NCBI GenBank assembly: GCA_017435565.1
Contig: JAFSEU010000031.1
Location: 62,001-126,000 of the forward strand
DNA length: 64,000 nt
Direction: 5' to 3'
From: Oscillospiraceae bacterium
Lineage (GTDB): Bacteria; Bacillota; Clostridia; Oscillospirales; Ruminococcaceae
In this document: piece by piece, positions 27,785 through 36,112 of the stretch
How the letters are laid out: every line of letters begins with the position of its first letter
Numbering within the stretch: the stretch's first letter is position 1
Position numbers and translations under genes: made by a program
The notes under the pieces: model-generated
Seen by the model: the letters and a program-made list of their open reading frames with translations, nothing else
What the model was told of the DNA's origin: nothing
Databases searched by the model: none

Positions 27785-30610
27785 ATGCAGGATAAAATTA
27801 TTATTAAAGGCGCAAGAGAGCACAATCTTAAAAATATAGATTTAGAGCTTCCCAGAGATAAATTCATTGTAATGACGGGTCTTTCGGGTTCGGGCAAGTC
27901 ATCGCTTGCCTTCGACACGATTTTTGCCGACGGACAAAGACGGTATGTCGAAAGTCTTTCATCATACGCAAGGCAGTTTTTAGGGCAGATGGACAAGCCC
28001 GACTGCGACAGCATCGAAGGGCTTTCGCCCGCAATTTCCATCGACCAGAAAACCACCTCACGAAACCCCCGTTCAACAGTTGGTACGGTGACGGAAATTT
28101 ACGACTATCTGCGTCTTTTGTACGCAAGAATCGGTATTCCCCACTGCCCTGTATGTCACAAGGAAATCAAAGCGCAAACCGTTGACCAGATTGTTGACAG
28201 GCTGCTTGAACTTGAAGAAAGAACAAAGATTCAGCTTCTCGCTCCGATTGTCAGAGGACGCAAGGGCGAGCATCTCAAAGAAATCGACAGCATCCGGAAA
28301 TCGGGCTTTGTACGCATACGCATTGACGGAATTATGTATGATTTATCTGAAAAAATCAAGCCCGAGAAAAACAAAAAGCATAACATTGAGGTCGTTGTTG
28401 ACCGACTTGTCATAAAAGACGGCATACAATCACGACTTGCTGACAGCATTGAAACAGCATTGAACCTTTCGGGAGGACTTGTAATCGCTGATATTGTCGA
28501 TTCTGAAGAAATTCTTTTTTCGCAGAATTTTGCCTGCCCCGACCACGGAATCAGCCTTGAGGCACTTTCACCGAGAATGTTTTCGTTCAATAGTCCGTTC
28601 GGTGCCTGCGAAACCTGCACAGGCTTGGGATTCTTTCAAAAAATTGACCGCGAGCTTGTTGTCCCCGACAAGGAGCTTTCGATAAATCAGGGTGCAATCA
28701 AGGCAAGTGGCTGGAACACTATCACCGAGGGCACTTTTGCCTATATGTACTACACCGCAATTTCCAAAGAATATGGGATTTCGCTTGATACACCTGTTAA
28801 AAACCTTAAAGATTCAGAGCTTGATTTGTTCCTTTACGGCACCAACAACCACAAGCTTGAATTAAAGCGACCCAAAGAATGGGGCGGTGGTATATATTAT
28901 CATGCTTTTGAAGGCGTCATAGGAAATCTTGAGCGAAGATTCAAGGAAGCTCACACAGACGCGGCACACGATGAATTAAACGCATATATGACCGAGGTTG
29001 AATGTGAGAGCTGCAAAGGCCGCCGTCTTAAAGATGAAATTCTTGCAGTTACAGTAGGCAGACTCAACATCAGTGAGCTTTGCGACCTTTCTATCGGACA
29101 GGCGCTCGAATTTTTTGAAAACCTGAAGCTTACTGAGCGCGAAGAAAAAATTGCATCGCTTGTTATAAAAGAAATCAAGGACAGGCTGAGCTTTTTAATG
29201 AGCGTAGGACTTGACTATCTTACATTAAGCCGAAGCGCAGGCTCGCTTTCGGGCGGTGAGTCTCAAAGAATCAGGCTGGCAACGCAAATCGGATCGGCAC
29301 TTGTGGGCGTTCTATATATTCTTGATGAACCCAGCATCGGTCTGCACCAGCGTGATAACGACAAGCTGATTGCGACTTTGCGCCGTCTTACCGACCAGGG
29401 AAACACCCTGATTGTTGTTGAACACGACGAGGATACAATGCTTGCCTGCGATCATATTGTTGATATCGGTCCCGGTGCGGGCGTTCACGGCGGACAGATT
29501 ATCTATTCGGGAACACCGCAGGGTCTGCTCGAATGTGAAAGCTCGGTCACAGGCAGATATTTAAGCGGAAGATGCTCGATTCCGATGCCGCTTGCAAGAA
29601 GGGGCGGAAACGGCAATTTCCTTGAAATAAAGGGTGCATACGCCAACAACCTGAAAAATATCGACGTAAAAATCCCGCTTGGCGAGCTTGTCTGCATAAC
29701 AGGCGTTTCGGGAAGCGGAAAATCCTCGCTTATCAACGAGATTCTATACAAACACCTTGCGCACGAATTGAACCGCGCAAGGGCAAAGGCAACTAAATTC
29801 AAAGAAATCAACGGGCTTGAAAACTTGGACAAGGTAATTGCCATCGACCAGTCGCCTATCGGCAGAATGCCAAGCTCAAACCCTGCAACATATACAGGGC
29901 TTTTCACCCACATCCGTGAGCTTTTTGCGCAGACACAGGAAGCAAAAATGCGCGGTTACGGCCCGGGGCGTTTTTCATTCAACGTCAAGGGCGGCAGGTG
30001 CGAAGCCTGCAAGGGCGACGGAATCGTGCGGATTGAAATGCACTTTCTGCCCGACATTTACGTTCCCTGCGAGGTGTGCAAGGGCGAACGCTATAACCGC
30101 GAAACTCTTGAGGTAAGGTACAAGGGCAAGAATATTCACGATGTGCTTGAAATGACGGTTGACGAAGGCGTTGAGTTTTTCGAGGCTTTGCCTAAAATCT
30201 CACGCAAGCTGAAAACCTTGCAGGACGTAGGATTAGGCTATATCAAAATCGGGCAGAGCGCCACTACCCTTTCGGGCGGCGAGGCACAGAGAGTAAAGCT
30301 TGCGACCGAGCTTTCAAGGCGATCGACGGGCAAGACTCTGTATGTGCTTGATGAGCCGACAACGGGTCTTCATACAGCTGATGTCCATAGGCTTATTGAG
30401 GTTCTGCAAAAGCTTGTTGACGCAGGCAATTCGGTTCTCGTAATTGAGCATAACCTGCACCTTATCAAATGCGCCGACCACATTATCGATATGGGACCGC
30501 AAGGCGGTGACAAGGGCGGCTGTGTAATTGCGCAGGGTGCGCCCGAAGAAATTGCGCGCAACGAAAACTCATTCACGGGACAGTACCTGAAAAAAATGCT
30601 TAGCCTGTAA
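27785..30610 (+). CDS. uvrA: UvrABC system protein A (excinuclease ATPase subunit)
   Basis: A 941-residue ABC-type DNA damage sensor. The first Walker A motif is GLSGSGKSS near residues 32-40, with a zinc site CPVC near 117-120. The ABC signature SGGESQRI and Walker [10 protein letters not shown] are in the first half. The second half has GVSGSGKSS, the zinc module CEAC...[15 protein letters not shown] and LDEPTTGLH. Length and domain order are complete. The ribosome binding site AAGGAG is 16 bases from ATG 27785, a wide spacing. Confidence 0.97.
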   Translation: MQDKIIIKGAREHNLKNIDLELPRDKFIVMTGLSGSGKSSLAFDTIFADGQRRYVESLSSYARQFLGQMDKPDCDSIEGLSPAISIDQKTTSRNPRSTVGTVTEIYDYLRLLYARIGIPHCPVCHKEIKAQTVDQIVDRLLELEERTKIQLLAPIVRGRKGEHLKEIDSIRKSGFVRIRIDGIMYDLSEKIKPEKNKKHNIEVVVDRLVIKDGIQSRLADSIETALNLSGGLVIADIVDSEEILFSQNFACPDHGISLEALSPRMFSFNSPFGACETCTGLGFFQKIDRELVVPDKELSINQGAIKASGWNTITEGTFAYMYYTAISKEYGISLDTPVKNLKDSELDLFLYGTNNHKLELKRPKEWGGGIYYHAFEGVIGNLERRFKEAHTDAAHDELNAYMTEVECESCKGRRLKDEILAVTVGRLNISELCDLSIGQALEFFENLKLTEREEKIASLVIKEIKDRLSFLMSVGLDYLTLSRSAGSLSGGESQRIRLATQIGSALVGVLYILDEPSIGLHQRDNDKLIATLRRLTDQGNTLIVVEHDEDTMLACDHIVDIGPGAGVHGGQIIYSGTPQGLLECESSVTGRYLSGRCSIPMPLARRGGNGNFLEIKGAYANNLKNIDVKIPLGELVCITGVSGSGKSSLINEILYKHLAHELNRARAKATKFKEINGLENLDKVIAIDQSPIGRMPSSNPATYTGLFTHIRELFAQTQEAKMRGYGPGRFSFNVKGGRCEACKGDGIVRIEMHFLPDIYVPCEVCKGERYNRETLEVRYKGKNIHDVLEMTVDEGVEFFEALPKISRKLKTLQDVGLGYIKIGQSATTLSGGEAQRVKLATELSRRSTGKTLYVLDEPTTGLHTADVHRLIEVLQKLVDAGNSVLVIEHNLHLIKCADHIIDMGPQGGDKGGCVIAQGAPEEIARNENSFTGQYLKKMLSL

Positions 30611-30630
30611 GCAAAACGGGAGATATATTG

Positions 30631-31107
30631 ATGTTCAGAGAATTATCAAGGAAAAACAAGGCGCTTGAAATCGGCGAATGCATTCAATTGCTCAAAAATG
30701 AAAAGCGGGGCGTTTTATCGGTAATCGGAGATAATGATTATCCTTACGGTATGCCTATGAATCATTTCTATAACGAAGATGACGGCAAGCTGTATTTCCA
30801 CTGCGGAAAGAACGGCCACAGGCTCGATTCGATAAAAAATCACGACAAGGTATCATTCTGCGCATATGACAGCGGCTGTAAAAACGACGGTGAATGGGCG
30901 CTGAACATAAAAAGCGTAATTGTTTTCGGCAGAATCAAGGTCATTGATGATATCGACAAAATTGTTGACATCGCCACAAAGCTTTGTTACAAATTCACTC
31001 AGGACGACGAATATATAAAAAGCGAAATCGACAAATACGCACGCGCAACGCTTTTGCTGCAGCTTAGCATTGAGCATATCAGCGGCAAAAGCATAACGGA
31101 ATCTTAA
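30631..31107 (+). CDS. Pyridoxamine 5'-phosphate oxidase-fold flavoprotein (NimA-like)
   Basis: A 158-residue split-barrel FMN-binding protein. ATG 30631 with GGGAG upstream is preferred to TTG 30628. The visible pattern (KRGVLSVIGDNDYPYGMPMNHFY near residue 28, then LYFHCGKNGHRLDSIKNHDKVSFCAYD) is typical of the NimA/nitroimidazole resistance-like branch. Such proteins bind FMN, heme or F420-type cofactors and often have reductase activity. The substrate cannot be told from the sequence. It follows uvrA by 20 bases and is closed by a terminator. Confidence 0.85.
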   Translation: MFRELSRKNKALEIGECIQLLKNEKRGVLSVIGDNDYPYGMPMNHFYNEDDGKLYFHCGKNGHRLDSIKNHDKVSFCAYDSGCKNDGEWALNIKSVIVFGRIKVIDDIDKIVDIATKLCYKFTQDDEYIKSEIDKYARATLLLQLSIEHISGKSITES

Positions 31108-31130
31108 TTGCGATTATATTTGCAGAACAA

Positions 31131-31163
31131 AACCCCGCCTGACATCAGACGGGGTTGATTTTT
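31131..31163 (+). terminator. Terminator of the uvrB-uvrA operon
   Basis: A stem AACCCCG/CGGGGTT with an inner CTGA/TCAG extension and a T-run from 31158. It ends only 3 bases before the stop of the convergent DUF6809 gene. Confidence 0.85.
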
Positions 31164-31165
31164 TG

Positions 31166-31456
31166 CTAAATTTCCGCAAAAGGCGCTTCCTCGCTGACGA
31201 AGGCATCATAAGCAAACCTTGCACCAAGCCGAAAGCCAACGGTGAATCTGTCCAAATCACTCGTGCCCAAAACTACTCCCCAGGCGTTCACATAATTGAT
31301 GAACAGCCTTTTTTCTTCTCCCGAAAGGCTTTTTAAAAGCAGTTGTTCATTCTCTGCCAGCGTTGCCAATTCCTTTTCGATTATGCTGTTGTTTTTGACA
31401 GAGCGCGCCTGAGGCTCTAAGTTGCCGTAGAATAATTCTTCGATGATATTGGTCAT
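31166..31456 (-). CDS. DUF6809-family small protein
   Basis: A 96-residue protein. ATG 31456 has AAAGGAG upstream; the frame extends to 31474 but that start lacks a site. The beginning (MTNIIEELFYGNLEPQ) and the central LSGEEKRLFINYVNAW, then FTVGFRLGARFAYDAF, match the DUF6809 proteins common in Firmicute accessory regions and mobile elements. It is soluble and helical, of unknown function. Its promoter overlaps the operators of the divergent XRE repressor gene at 31595, so it is probably that repressor's target. A copy of its 5' end is duplicated at 31872-31911. Confidence 0.75.
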   Translation of the reverse strand: MTNIIEELFYGNLEPQARSVKNNSIIEKELATLAENEQLLLKSLSGEEKRLFINYVNAWGVVLGTSDLDRFTVGFRLGARFAYDAFVSEEAPFAEI

Positions 31457-31471
31457 TTGTATTTCTCCTTT
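31432..31471. repeat. 40-bp direct repeat, copy 1 (within the DUF6809 gene 5' end)
   Basis: Covers the ribosome binding site and first codons of the DUF6809 gene. It is identical over 40 bases to 31872-31911 and marks the left junction of a tandem duplication with a 440-bp period. Confidence 0.93.
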
Positions 31472-31505
31472 CATTTCAACAATTTAAGAGCAAGATTCGT
31501 TAAAT

Positions 31506-31534
31506 ATTATAGTTCATATGCGAACTAAAGTCAA
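31506..31534 (-). promoter_or_regulatory. Sigma-A promoter of the DUF6809 gene
   Basis: On the minus strand, -35 TTGACT (31529-31534), a 17-base spacer and -10 TATAAT (31506-31511). The spacer contains the first operator palindrome of the divergent XRE gene, so repressor binding should block RNA polymerase directly. Confidence 0.8.
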
Positions 31535-31556
31535 CATCAAAGTTCAAAAACGGACT
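31511..31556. promoter_or_regulatory. Paired operators AGTTC-N6-GAACT for the first XRE repressor
   Basis: Two inverted repeats: AGTTCATATGCGAACT (31511-31526, extendable to six-base arms) and AGTTCAAAAACGGACT (31541-31556, one mismatch). Their centres are exactly 30 bp apart, about three helical turns. The first lies in the minus promoter spacer; the second abuts a plus-strand TATAAT (31556-31561) in front of the XRE gene, implying both autoregulation and repression of DUF6809. Confidence 0.7.
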
Positions 31557-31594
31557 ATAATCTGCTTAATAAACAAAAACGGAGCTATATAATT

Positions 31595-31822
31595 ATGAAA
31601 ATTTACTATAATCAAAGACTAAAAGACCTTAGGGAGGATATGGATTTAAAGCAAGAGGATATTGCTAAAATAATCAACACCAGCCAATCATATTACGCAC
31701 AATATGAAAACGGAAAAAGAAGCATACCGTTTGAACGAATCATAAAATTAGCTGATTTTTATAATGTATCGATTGACTATATCGCAGGCAGGACAAATAA
31801 CAAAAAAGGCGGCATAAAATAA
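31595..31822 (+). CDS. Small XRE-family (Cro/C1-type) repressor, unit 1
   Basis: A 75-residue protein consisting of one HTH_3 domain (KDLREDMDLKQEDIAKII, then recognition segment TSQSYYAQYENG) and a short tail ending AGRTNNKKGGIK. There is no dimerisation or effector domain. It is divergent from the DUF6809 gene, with palindromic operators between them. The tail and following terminator are almost the same as in the XRE gene at 32042, while the HTH differs, so the two are mosaic relatives. Confidence 0.9.
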   Translation: MKIYYNQRLKDLREDMDLKQEDIAKIINTSQSYYAQYENGKRSIPFERIIKLADFYNVSIDYIAGRTNNKKGGIK

Positions 31823-31896
31823 CATAATACACACAGCGTTCTTTGAGAAAAGGGCGCTGTTTTTTGTTGTGATAATTCTTCGATGATATTGGTCAT
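31777..31896 (-). pseudogene. Truncated DUF6809 start fused to antisense XRE sequence
   Basis: From ATG 31896 the frame reads MTNIIEEL as in the intact DUF6809 gene, then runs for about 31 codons antisense through the unit 1 terminator and XRE 3' end to a stop at 31777. The promoter and ribosome binding site are intact, so a 39-residue chimeric peptide or simply an antisense transcript could be made. I treat it as a gene remnant. Confidence 0.6.
31834..31866 (+). terminator. Terminator of the unit 1 XRE gene
   Basis: Stem CAGCGTTCTTT/AAAGGGCGCTG with a four-base loop and a T6 run. An almost identical terminator follows the unit 2 XRE gene. Confidence 0.85.
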
Positions 31897-31911
31897 TTGT
31901 ATTTCTCCTTT
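31872..31911. repeat. 40-bp direct repeat, copy 2 (DUF6809 5' remnant)
   Basis: An exact second copy of 31432-31471, placed right after the unit 1 terminator. It preserves the ribosome binding site and first eight codons of DUF6809 but nothing more. Confidence 0.93.
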
Positions 31912-31952
31912 ATAATCTTAATTATTACTGCGCAACGGATAATGTCTCAAAT

Positions 31953-31981
31953 ATTATAACACGATTCCGTGTTATTGTCAA
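31953..31981 (-). promoter_or_regulatory. Consensus sigma-A promoter of the DUF6809 remnant
   Basis: On the minus strand, -35 TTGACA (31976-31981, perfect), a 17-base spacer and -10 TATAAT (31953-31958, perfect). The spacer contains the first unit 2 operator, the same design as in unit 1. Confidence 0.78.
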
Positions 31982-31995
31982 CACATTTTCGTGTT
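31958..31995. promoter_or_regulatory. Paired operators AACACG-N4-CGTGTT for the second XRE repressor
   Basis: AACACGATTCCGTGTT (31958-31973, perfect palindrome) and AACACATTTTCGTGTT (31980-31995, one mismatch), with centres 22 bp apart. The motif is unrelated to the AGTTC operators of unit 1, in step with the different HTH of the unit 2 repressor. Confidence 0.7.
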
Positions 31996-32041
31996 TTTAG
32001 TCTATATTTTAATAAACAAATATAATAAGGAATGATATTTT

Positions 32042-32263
32042 ATGCAGGATATAAACAGGATAAGGGATTTACGAGAGGATTCTGACAAGACTCAGGCGCA
32101 AGTCGCAAAAGAGCTGGGCTATCAGACAACCACATATGCAAGATGGGAACAAGGCTATCACGATATCAAATTAAAAGATGCTCTGAATATAGCGCAATAC
32201 TACAACGTTTCCTTAGACTATCTTGCAGGCAGGACAAACAACAAAAAAGGCGGCATAAAATAA
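32042..32263 (+). CDS. Small XRE-family repressor, unit 2
   Basis: A 73-residue single HTH_3 protein (IRDLREDSDKTQAQVAKELG, recognition segment YQTTTYARWEQG) with AAGGAA upstream. The C-terminal AGRTNNKKGGIK is identical to that of the unit 1 repressor. Its operators lie in the divergent promoter of a DUF6809 remnant, so its only visible targets are itself and that remnant or antisense transcript. Confidence 0.9.
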   Translation: MQDINRIRDLREDSDKTQAQVAKELGYQTTTYARWEQGYHDIKLKDALNIAQYYNVSLDYLAGRTNNKKGGIK

Positions 32264-32284
32264 CATAATACACAATAATACACA

Positions 32285-32315
32285 CAGCGTTCTTTGAAAA
32301 AAGGGCGCTGTTTTT
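32285..32315 (+). terminator. Terminator of the unit 2 XRE gene
   Basis: Stem CAGCGTTCTTT/AAAGGGCGCTG followed by T5; a near copy of the unit 1 terminator at 31834-31866. Confidence 0.83.
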
Positions 32316-32335
32316 ATTTACGGCAATTATTATAT

Positions 32336-32364
32336 GCATATCGCAGTTTTTCGGTGAATATATT
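32336..32364 (+). promoter_or_regulatory. Possible sigma-E-type sporulation promoter
   Basis: GCATATC (32336-32342), a 14-base gap and AATATATT (32357-32364) loosely resemble the ATA-type -35 and CATA-type -10 of SigE promoters. It lies 40 bases ahead of the DUF3794/LysM-spoIVA pair. In Bacillus spoIVA is SigE-dependent, so the placement fits, but the match is partial. Confidence 0.3.
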
Positions 32365-32404
32365 GTTTTAGCAAGTACAATTCAAATATGGAGGTAAAGC
32401 ATAT

Positions 32405-33949
32405 ATGGACTTTAGATTAGAGAAGGAAACCGTTATAAACAGCAAGGAGGTTTTTTCAAAAAACTGCGAGCAAAGCGTTGAGCTTGACTGCATTCTTCCG
32501 GATTACTACCCCGATATTTTCAGGCTTGTGAAATGCATTATGACGCCTGCAATAACCTCGCGCAGCGTCAGCGCCGACAAGGTTATGTTTGAGCTGAGCG
32601 TCGAAATTACGGTATGGTACTGCACGGAAGGCAACAGCGCATTAAACACCGTGACGCAAAAGCTTCAATACAGCAAGTCGGTTGACACGGGCGTTTCGTG
32701 CGAAAATGCAATTGTAAAAATCACCCCAAAATGTGATTATGTAAACCCCAGAGCAGTGAACAGCCGCAGACTCGACATCAGGGGCGCAGTCAGCTGTTGT
32801 GTGTCCGTGACAATGCCGCAGGAACAAAGCGTAATATCGGCGGCTTCGGGCTGCGGAATACAGCTTTTGAAAAAGACCTTCGTCGCCGCGGCGGGAAGCT
32901 CGTTTGTAACAAAGAGCTTTGTCTGCGAGGACGAATTTGACTTAGGCTCATCAAAGCCACCCGTCACCTCAATTGTGCGAAGCGGCGCTTTTGTAACCAA
33001 CGTAGACAAAAAACTGGTTTCGGGGCGGCTTGTCGCAAAAGGTGAAATCGGAGTAAACCTGCTTTATGCCGCAGACGACGGTTCCGGAATGCTCGAAAAT
33101 ATGCAGTTTTCAATGCCGTTTTCGCAGATTCTCGACACAAATGATATCGTCAATGCAGATGACTGGATTCTTGACGCTCAATGCACCTTCTGCGATATTT
33201 CTGCATCATCTAATGATGACGGCGAAGCAAAACGAATCAAATGCTCGGCTATGATATATATTACCGCACTTTCACAGCAAAGCCGTGAGGTCGAAATAAT
33301 TACCGACGCTTATTCAACCGAGTATATGTGCGCCCTTTCCGAATGTGATATCTGTCTTGATTCAAACCCGATTGAAATAAACCTGATTCACAGCGCAAAG
33401 GAAACTTTCAGCTTTGAATCCGACGAAATCGAAAGCATTTGCAGCGTCTGGGCGCAGTCAGAGGCTATCAGCTCACGAATTGAAGCAAATCAATTGATAA
33501 TCAGCGGAAAAATCAAATGGAGCATTCTTGCCAAAACAGGCGAAAGCTACACCGTATATGAAAAAGAAAACGTGTTTGAGCACACCGTTCCCGATTTCGG
33601 CGATTTTGAAGTAATCCGCTGTGATATTTCCGCAAATGTCTGCTCCTGCAGCTACACCTTGTCGGACGCAAAAAGCGTTTCGCTCAAAGCCGACGTCAGA
33701 ATTTCAGGCTGTGCGGTTCCCTCGGTCTGCGTCAAAGCACTTTGCGATATCACAATGGATGAATCAAACAAAATCAAATGCGATGACGGATGCGCTTTAC
33801 GGCTGTATTTTGCACAAAACGGCGAAAAAATCTGGGACATTGCCAAAAGGTACAAAACCTCAGCAAAGGCAGTGTGCGAAGAAAACGCAAAAAGCTGTGA
33901 AGACGATGAATGCTGCGGTATGATGATGATACCGATGGTTTCAAACTGA
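32405..33949 (+). CDS. DUF3794 (SPOCS) and LysM domain protein, probable spore coat/cortex assembly factor
   Basis: A 514-residue protein with a GGAGG site upstream. DUF3794/SPOCS-like beta domains begin at the N-terminus (LEKETVINSKEVFSKNCEQS) and recur at about residues 170-300 and 320-440. The C-terminal 50 residues form a LysM-like module (LYFAQNGEKIWDIAKRYKTSAKAVCEENA) that would bind peptidoglycan. Such proteins are the clostridial counterparts of the SpoVID/SafA morphogenetic group and are commonly found beside spoIVA, as here (26 bases upstream). A role at the forespore surface is a family-based inference. Confidence 0.85.
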   Translation: MDFRLEKETVINSKEVFSKNCEQSVELDCILPDYYPDIFRLVKCIMTPAITSRSVSADKVMFELSVEITVWYCTEGNSALNTVTQKLQYSKSVDTGVSCENAIVKITPKCDYVNPRAVNSRRLDIRGAVSCCVSVTMPQEQSVISAASGCGIQLLKKTFVAAAGSSFVTKSFVCEDEFDLGSSKPPVTSIVRSGAFVTNVDKKLVSGRLVAKGEIGVNLLYAADDGSGMLENMQFSMPFSQILDTNDIVNADDWILDAQCTFCDISASSNDDGEAKRIKCSAMIYITALSQQSREVEIITDAYSTEYMCALSECDICLDSNPIEINLIHSAKETFSFESDEIESICSVWAQSEAISSRIEANQLIISGKIKWSILAKTGESYTVYEKENVFEHTVPDFGDFEVIRCDISANVCSCSYTLSDAKSVSLKADVRISGCAVPSVCVKALCDITMDESNKIKCDDGCALRLYFAQNGEKIWDIAKRYKTSAKAVCEENAKSCEDDECCGMMMIPMVSN

Positions 33950-33975
33950 ATATCTTGATTTGAGGAGAAAAAGAA

Positions 33976-35451
33976 ATGAACAGAGACATTTACAGCGACA
34001 TTGCAAAGCGCACCGACGGCGACATATATATCGGCGTTGTCGGACCCGTGCGCACAGGCAAATCCACATTCATAAAAAAATTTATGGAAACCCTTGTCAT
34101 TCCGAATATTTCGGGTGATTTCAAGCGCGAGCGCGCAGTTGACGAGCTGCCGCAGTCCGCAGCGGGAAAGACCATTATGACCACCGAACCGAAGTTTATT
34201 CCCGAAGAAGCGGCTCAGATTTCGCTCGGCGAAAGCGCAAGACTTAACGTTCGGCTCATAGACTGCGTCGGCTACATAACGCCCAGCAGCATCGGCTATA
34301 TAGAAAACAACGCCCCCAGAATGGTCAGAACGCCTTGGTTTGACGATGAAATCCCGTTCAATATGGCGGCGGAAATCGGCACGAGAAAAGTCATTTCCGA
34401 ACATTCTACCGTAGGCTTGCTGATAACAAGCGACGCAAGCATAACCGACATTCCCAGAGAGGAATATGCCGAATGCGAAAAGCGCATTGTCAGCGAGCTG
34501 AAGGACATTAACAAGCCGTTTGCAATTCTTCTCAACTGCGTCGAGCCTGACTCTGCGCATTCGCAGGAGCTTGCAAGAAATATGCGCGAGGAATACGAAG
34601 TCCCCGTAATCCCGATCAGCTGCATTGACCTCGACGAGGGCGATATCAGAGAAATTCTCACCGAATTGCTGTTCTCCTTCCCCGTGAAGGAAATCAATAT
34701 AAAAATGCCCAGCTGGATTTCAAGCCTTGAAAAGGAGCACTGGCTGCGCTCAAGCGTGTTTGAAACTATCAGGGAATGCGCAGGTGATGTTGAATATGTA
34801 CGTCAGATAAAGAACTGCGTAGACAAATTTATCGAGTGTCCGCAGATTATTGCCTCAAGAATATCCGACATTGACCTCGGAACCGGCTCTGTCACAGCAG
34901 ATGTTTCGCTTGACCCTACTCTGTTCTATAAAGTGCTGAGTGAAAAAACAGGCATTGAAATTTCAAACGAAAGCGACCTCATCCCGATTCTGGCTGATTT
35001 CAACCGAATCAAAAAGGAATACGGCAAGGTAAAAGGAGCACTTGAAGAAGCACAGACAACGGGCTACGGAATAGTTATGCCCGATATGGAAGAACTTTCT
35101 CTTGAAGAGCCCGAAATCATCAAGCAGGGCGGAAAATACGGCGTGAAGCTATGTGCCTCGGCACCGTCGCTTCATATTATGCGCGCAAACATCAATACAG
35201 CCGTTTGTCCGACTGTAGGAAGCGAAAGACAAAGCGAAGAGCTGATTATGTACCTTTTGAAGGAATTTGAAGAAAACCCGACGGAAATCTGGAAGAGCAA
35301 CATTTTCGGCAAAACGCTTCACGAGCTTGTAAACGAGGGGTTGCACACCAAGCTTTGCAAAATGCCGTTTGACGCAAGATGCAAGCTGCAGGAAACGCTC
35401 GAAAGAATTATCAACGAGGGCTGCGGCGGTCTTATCTGCTTTATTTTGTAA
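33976..35451 (+). CDS. spoIVA: Stage IV sporulation protein A (spore coat basement ATPase)
   Basis: A 491-residue protein, matching the Bacillus length of 492. The P-loop GPVRTGKST is at residues 23-31 and ends an almost invariant N-terminus (YSDIAKRTDGDIYIGVVG). SpoIVA hydrolyses ATP to polymerise around the forespore and anchors the coat. The gene has GAGGAG upstream and ends GGLICFIL at 35451. The last 23 bases, including the stop codon, are repeated at 36356-36378, on the far side of a small insert. Confidence 0.97.
   Translation: MNRDIYSDIAKRTDGDIYIGVVGPVRTGKSTFIKKFMETLVIPNISGDFKRERAVDELPQSAAGKTIMTTEPKFIPEEAAQISLGESARLNVRLIDCVGYITPSSIGYIENNAPRMVRTPWFDDEIPFNMAAEIGTRKVISEHSTVGLLITSDASITDIPREEYAECEKRIVSELKDINKPFAILLNCVEPDSAHSQELARNMREEYEVPVIPISCIDLDEGDIREILTELLFSFPVKEINIKMPSWISSLEKEHWLRSSVFETIRECAGDVEYVRQIKNCVDKFIECPQIIASRISDIDLGTGSVTADVSLDPTLFYKVLSEKTGIEISNESDLIPILADFNRIKKEYGKVKGALEEAQTTGYGIVMPDMEELSLEEPEIIKQGGKYGVKLCASAPSLHIMRANINTAVCPTVGSERQSEELIMYLLKEFEENPTEIWKSNIFGKTLHELVNEGLHTKLCKMPFDARCKLQETLERIINEGCGGLICFIL
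35429..35451. repeat. 23-bp direct repeat, copy 1 (spoIVA 3' end), candidate attachment site
   Basis: The final 23 bases of spoIVA up to and including TAA, beginning GTCTTATC. It is identical to 36356-36378. The copies bound a 927-bp period containing a membrane protein gene and an XRE gene. Confidence 0.9.
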
Positions 35452-35462
35452 TAACACATGAA

Positions 35463-35503
35463 AAAGCAGAAGCGGATTTTCATATCTGCTTCTGCTTTGT
35501 GTT
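35463..35503. terminator. Shared terminator between spoIVA and the convergent membrane protein gene
   Basis: An 11-base-pair stem AAAGCAGAAGC/GCTTCTGCTTT with a 14-base loop. The T-run is better on the minus strand (TTTTTC), suiting the gene that stops at 35502; on the plus strand the tail is TTTGTGTT. Confidence 0.72.
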
Positions 35504-35816
35504 AATTATTCGAAGATTCGATCGAATCCTTTGTAATACTGTTACAGTTGATTTCTGATATCGATTTTTTAGTGTCAACATATCGGTTGACAGCAAATTC
35601 GTTCATTTGTTCGATGTACTGCATTATCCTTAACAAAACGAAACTCACTCCACTAATAGATATCATAATAATGCAAAGCAAAAATACCATTTGTGCAAAT
35701 ATATTATCTGCATAGTCGAGCAGACCAATAAAAAAGTAAAAACTAATTGGTATATTTACAATCATTAACCATAGACACAATTTTTTGGCAGATTCCAACT
35801 TGAAGATACGATTCAT
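35502..35816 (-). CDS. Small two-helix membrane protein of the mini-island, function unknown
   Basis: A 104-residue protein with AGAGGAG five bases before ATG 35816. Residues about 13-33 and 38-62 are hydrophobic membrane segments. A polar helix (MQYIEQMNEFAVNRYVD) and a Ser/Asn-rich tail follow. I do not recognise the family. Its promoter, roughly 200 bases upstream, overlaps an operator of the divergent XRE gene at 36113, so it is probably kept silent by that repressor, an arrangement seen in phage lysis, immunity and toxin-like modules. Confidence 0.65.
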   Translation of the reverse strand: MNRIFKLESAKKLCLWLMIVNIPISFYFFIGLLDYADNIFAQMVFLLCIIMISISGVSFVLLRIMQYIEQMNEFAVNRYVDTKKSISEINCNSITKDSIESSNN

Positions 35817-36007
35817 AATAACTCCTCTTTCTTTATCAGCAGTGATGTTTGACTATCATTAAAAACAATCATAATTTTTTTATCATTTCTCCTAAGTGCC
35901 TCCTTTTACTCTTCTCTTACAGTTCATACAGCGTTCTCAATAGGCAACTAGCGGACAGAAAATACAAATTTCCACCCTCTTAGAAATAGTACCATCTTCC
36001 GTTCGTA

Positions 36008-36086
36008 TTGCACCTATATAGGTGCAATAATATTATAAAACAAATCTATAATAAAGTCAACAACATTTGCTCCTATACAGGTGCAG
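36008..36086. promoter_or_regulatory. Operators TTGCACCT-N4-AGGTGCAA for the third XRE repressor
   Basis: A perfect 20-bp palindrome at 36008-36027, and a degenerate copy at 36067-36086 ending AGGTGCAG. The first covers the predicted transcription start of the divergent membrane protein promoter; the second is just upstream of the XRE start region. Confidence 0.72.
36032..36060 (-). promoter_or_regulatory. Sigma-A promoter of the mini-island membrane protein gene
   Basis: On the minus strand, -35 TTGACT (36055-36060), a 17-base spacer and -10 TATAAT (36032-36037). Hexamers and spacing match the divergent promoters of the other two XRE units. The start point falls in the perfect operator palindrome. 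Confidence 0.75.
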
Positions 36087-36112
36087 AATTTTATTGAAAG
36101 GATTTGTATATA

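Larger units (their letters stand above)
35817..36112. other. Long leader and divergent control region of the mini-island
   Basis: About 300 bases with no credible gene. The right 110 bases hold a minus-strand promoter and two operators. The left part would be a roughly 210-base 5' leader for the membrane protein gene, with two spaced AGGAG-like sites but only trivial open frames. I see no known riboswitch. Confidence 0.5.

Noticed and set aside
33652..34560. A 302-codon open frame antisense to spoIVA and the end of the DUF3794 gene
   Set aside because: It is a mirror of two well-supported sense genes, has no ribosome binding site and spans their junction; composition is typical of a shadow frame.
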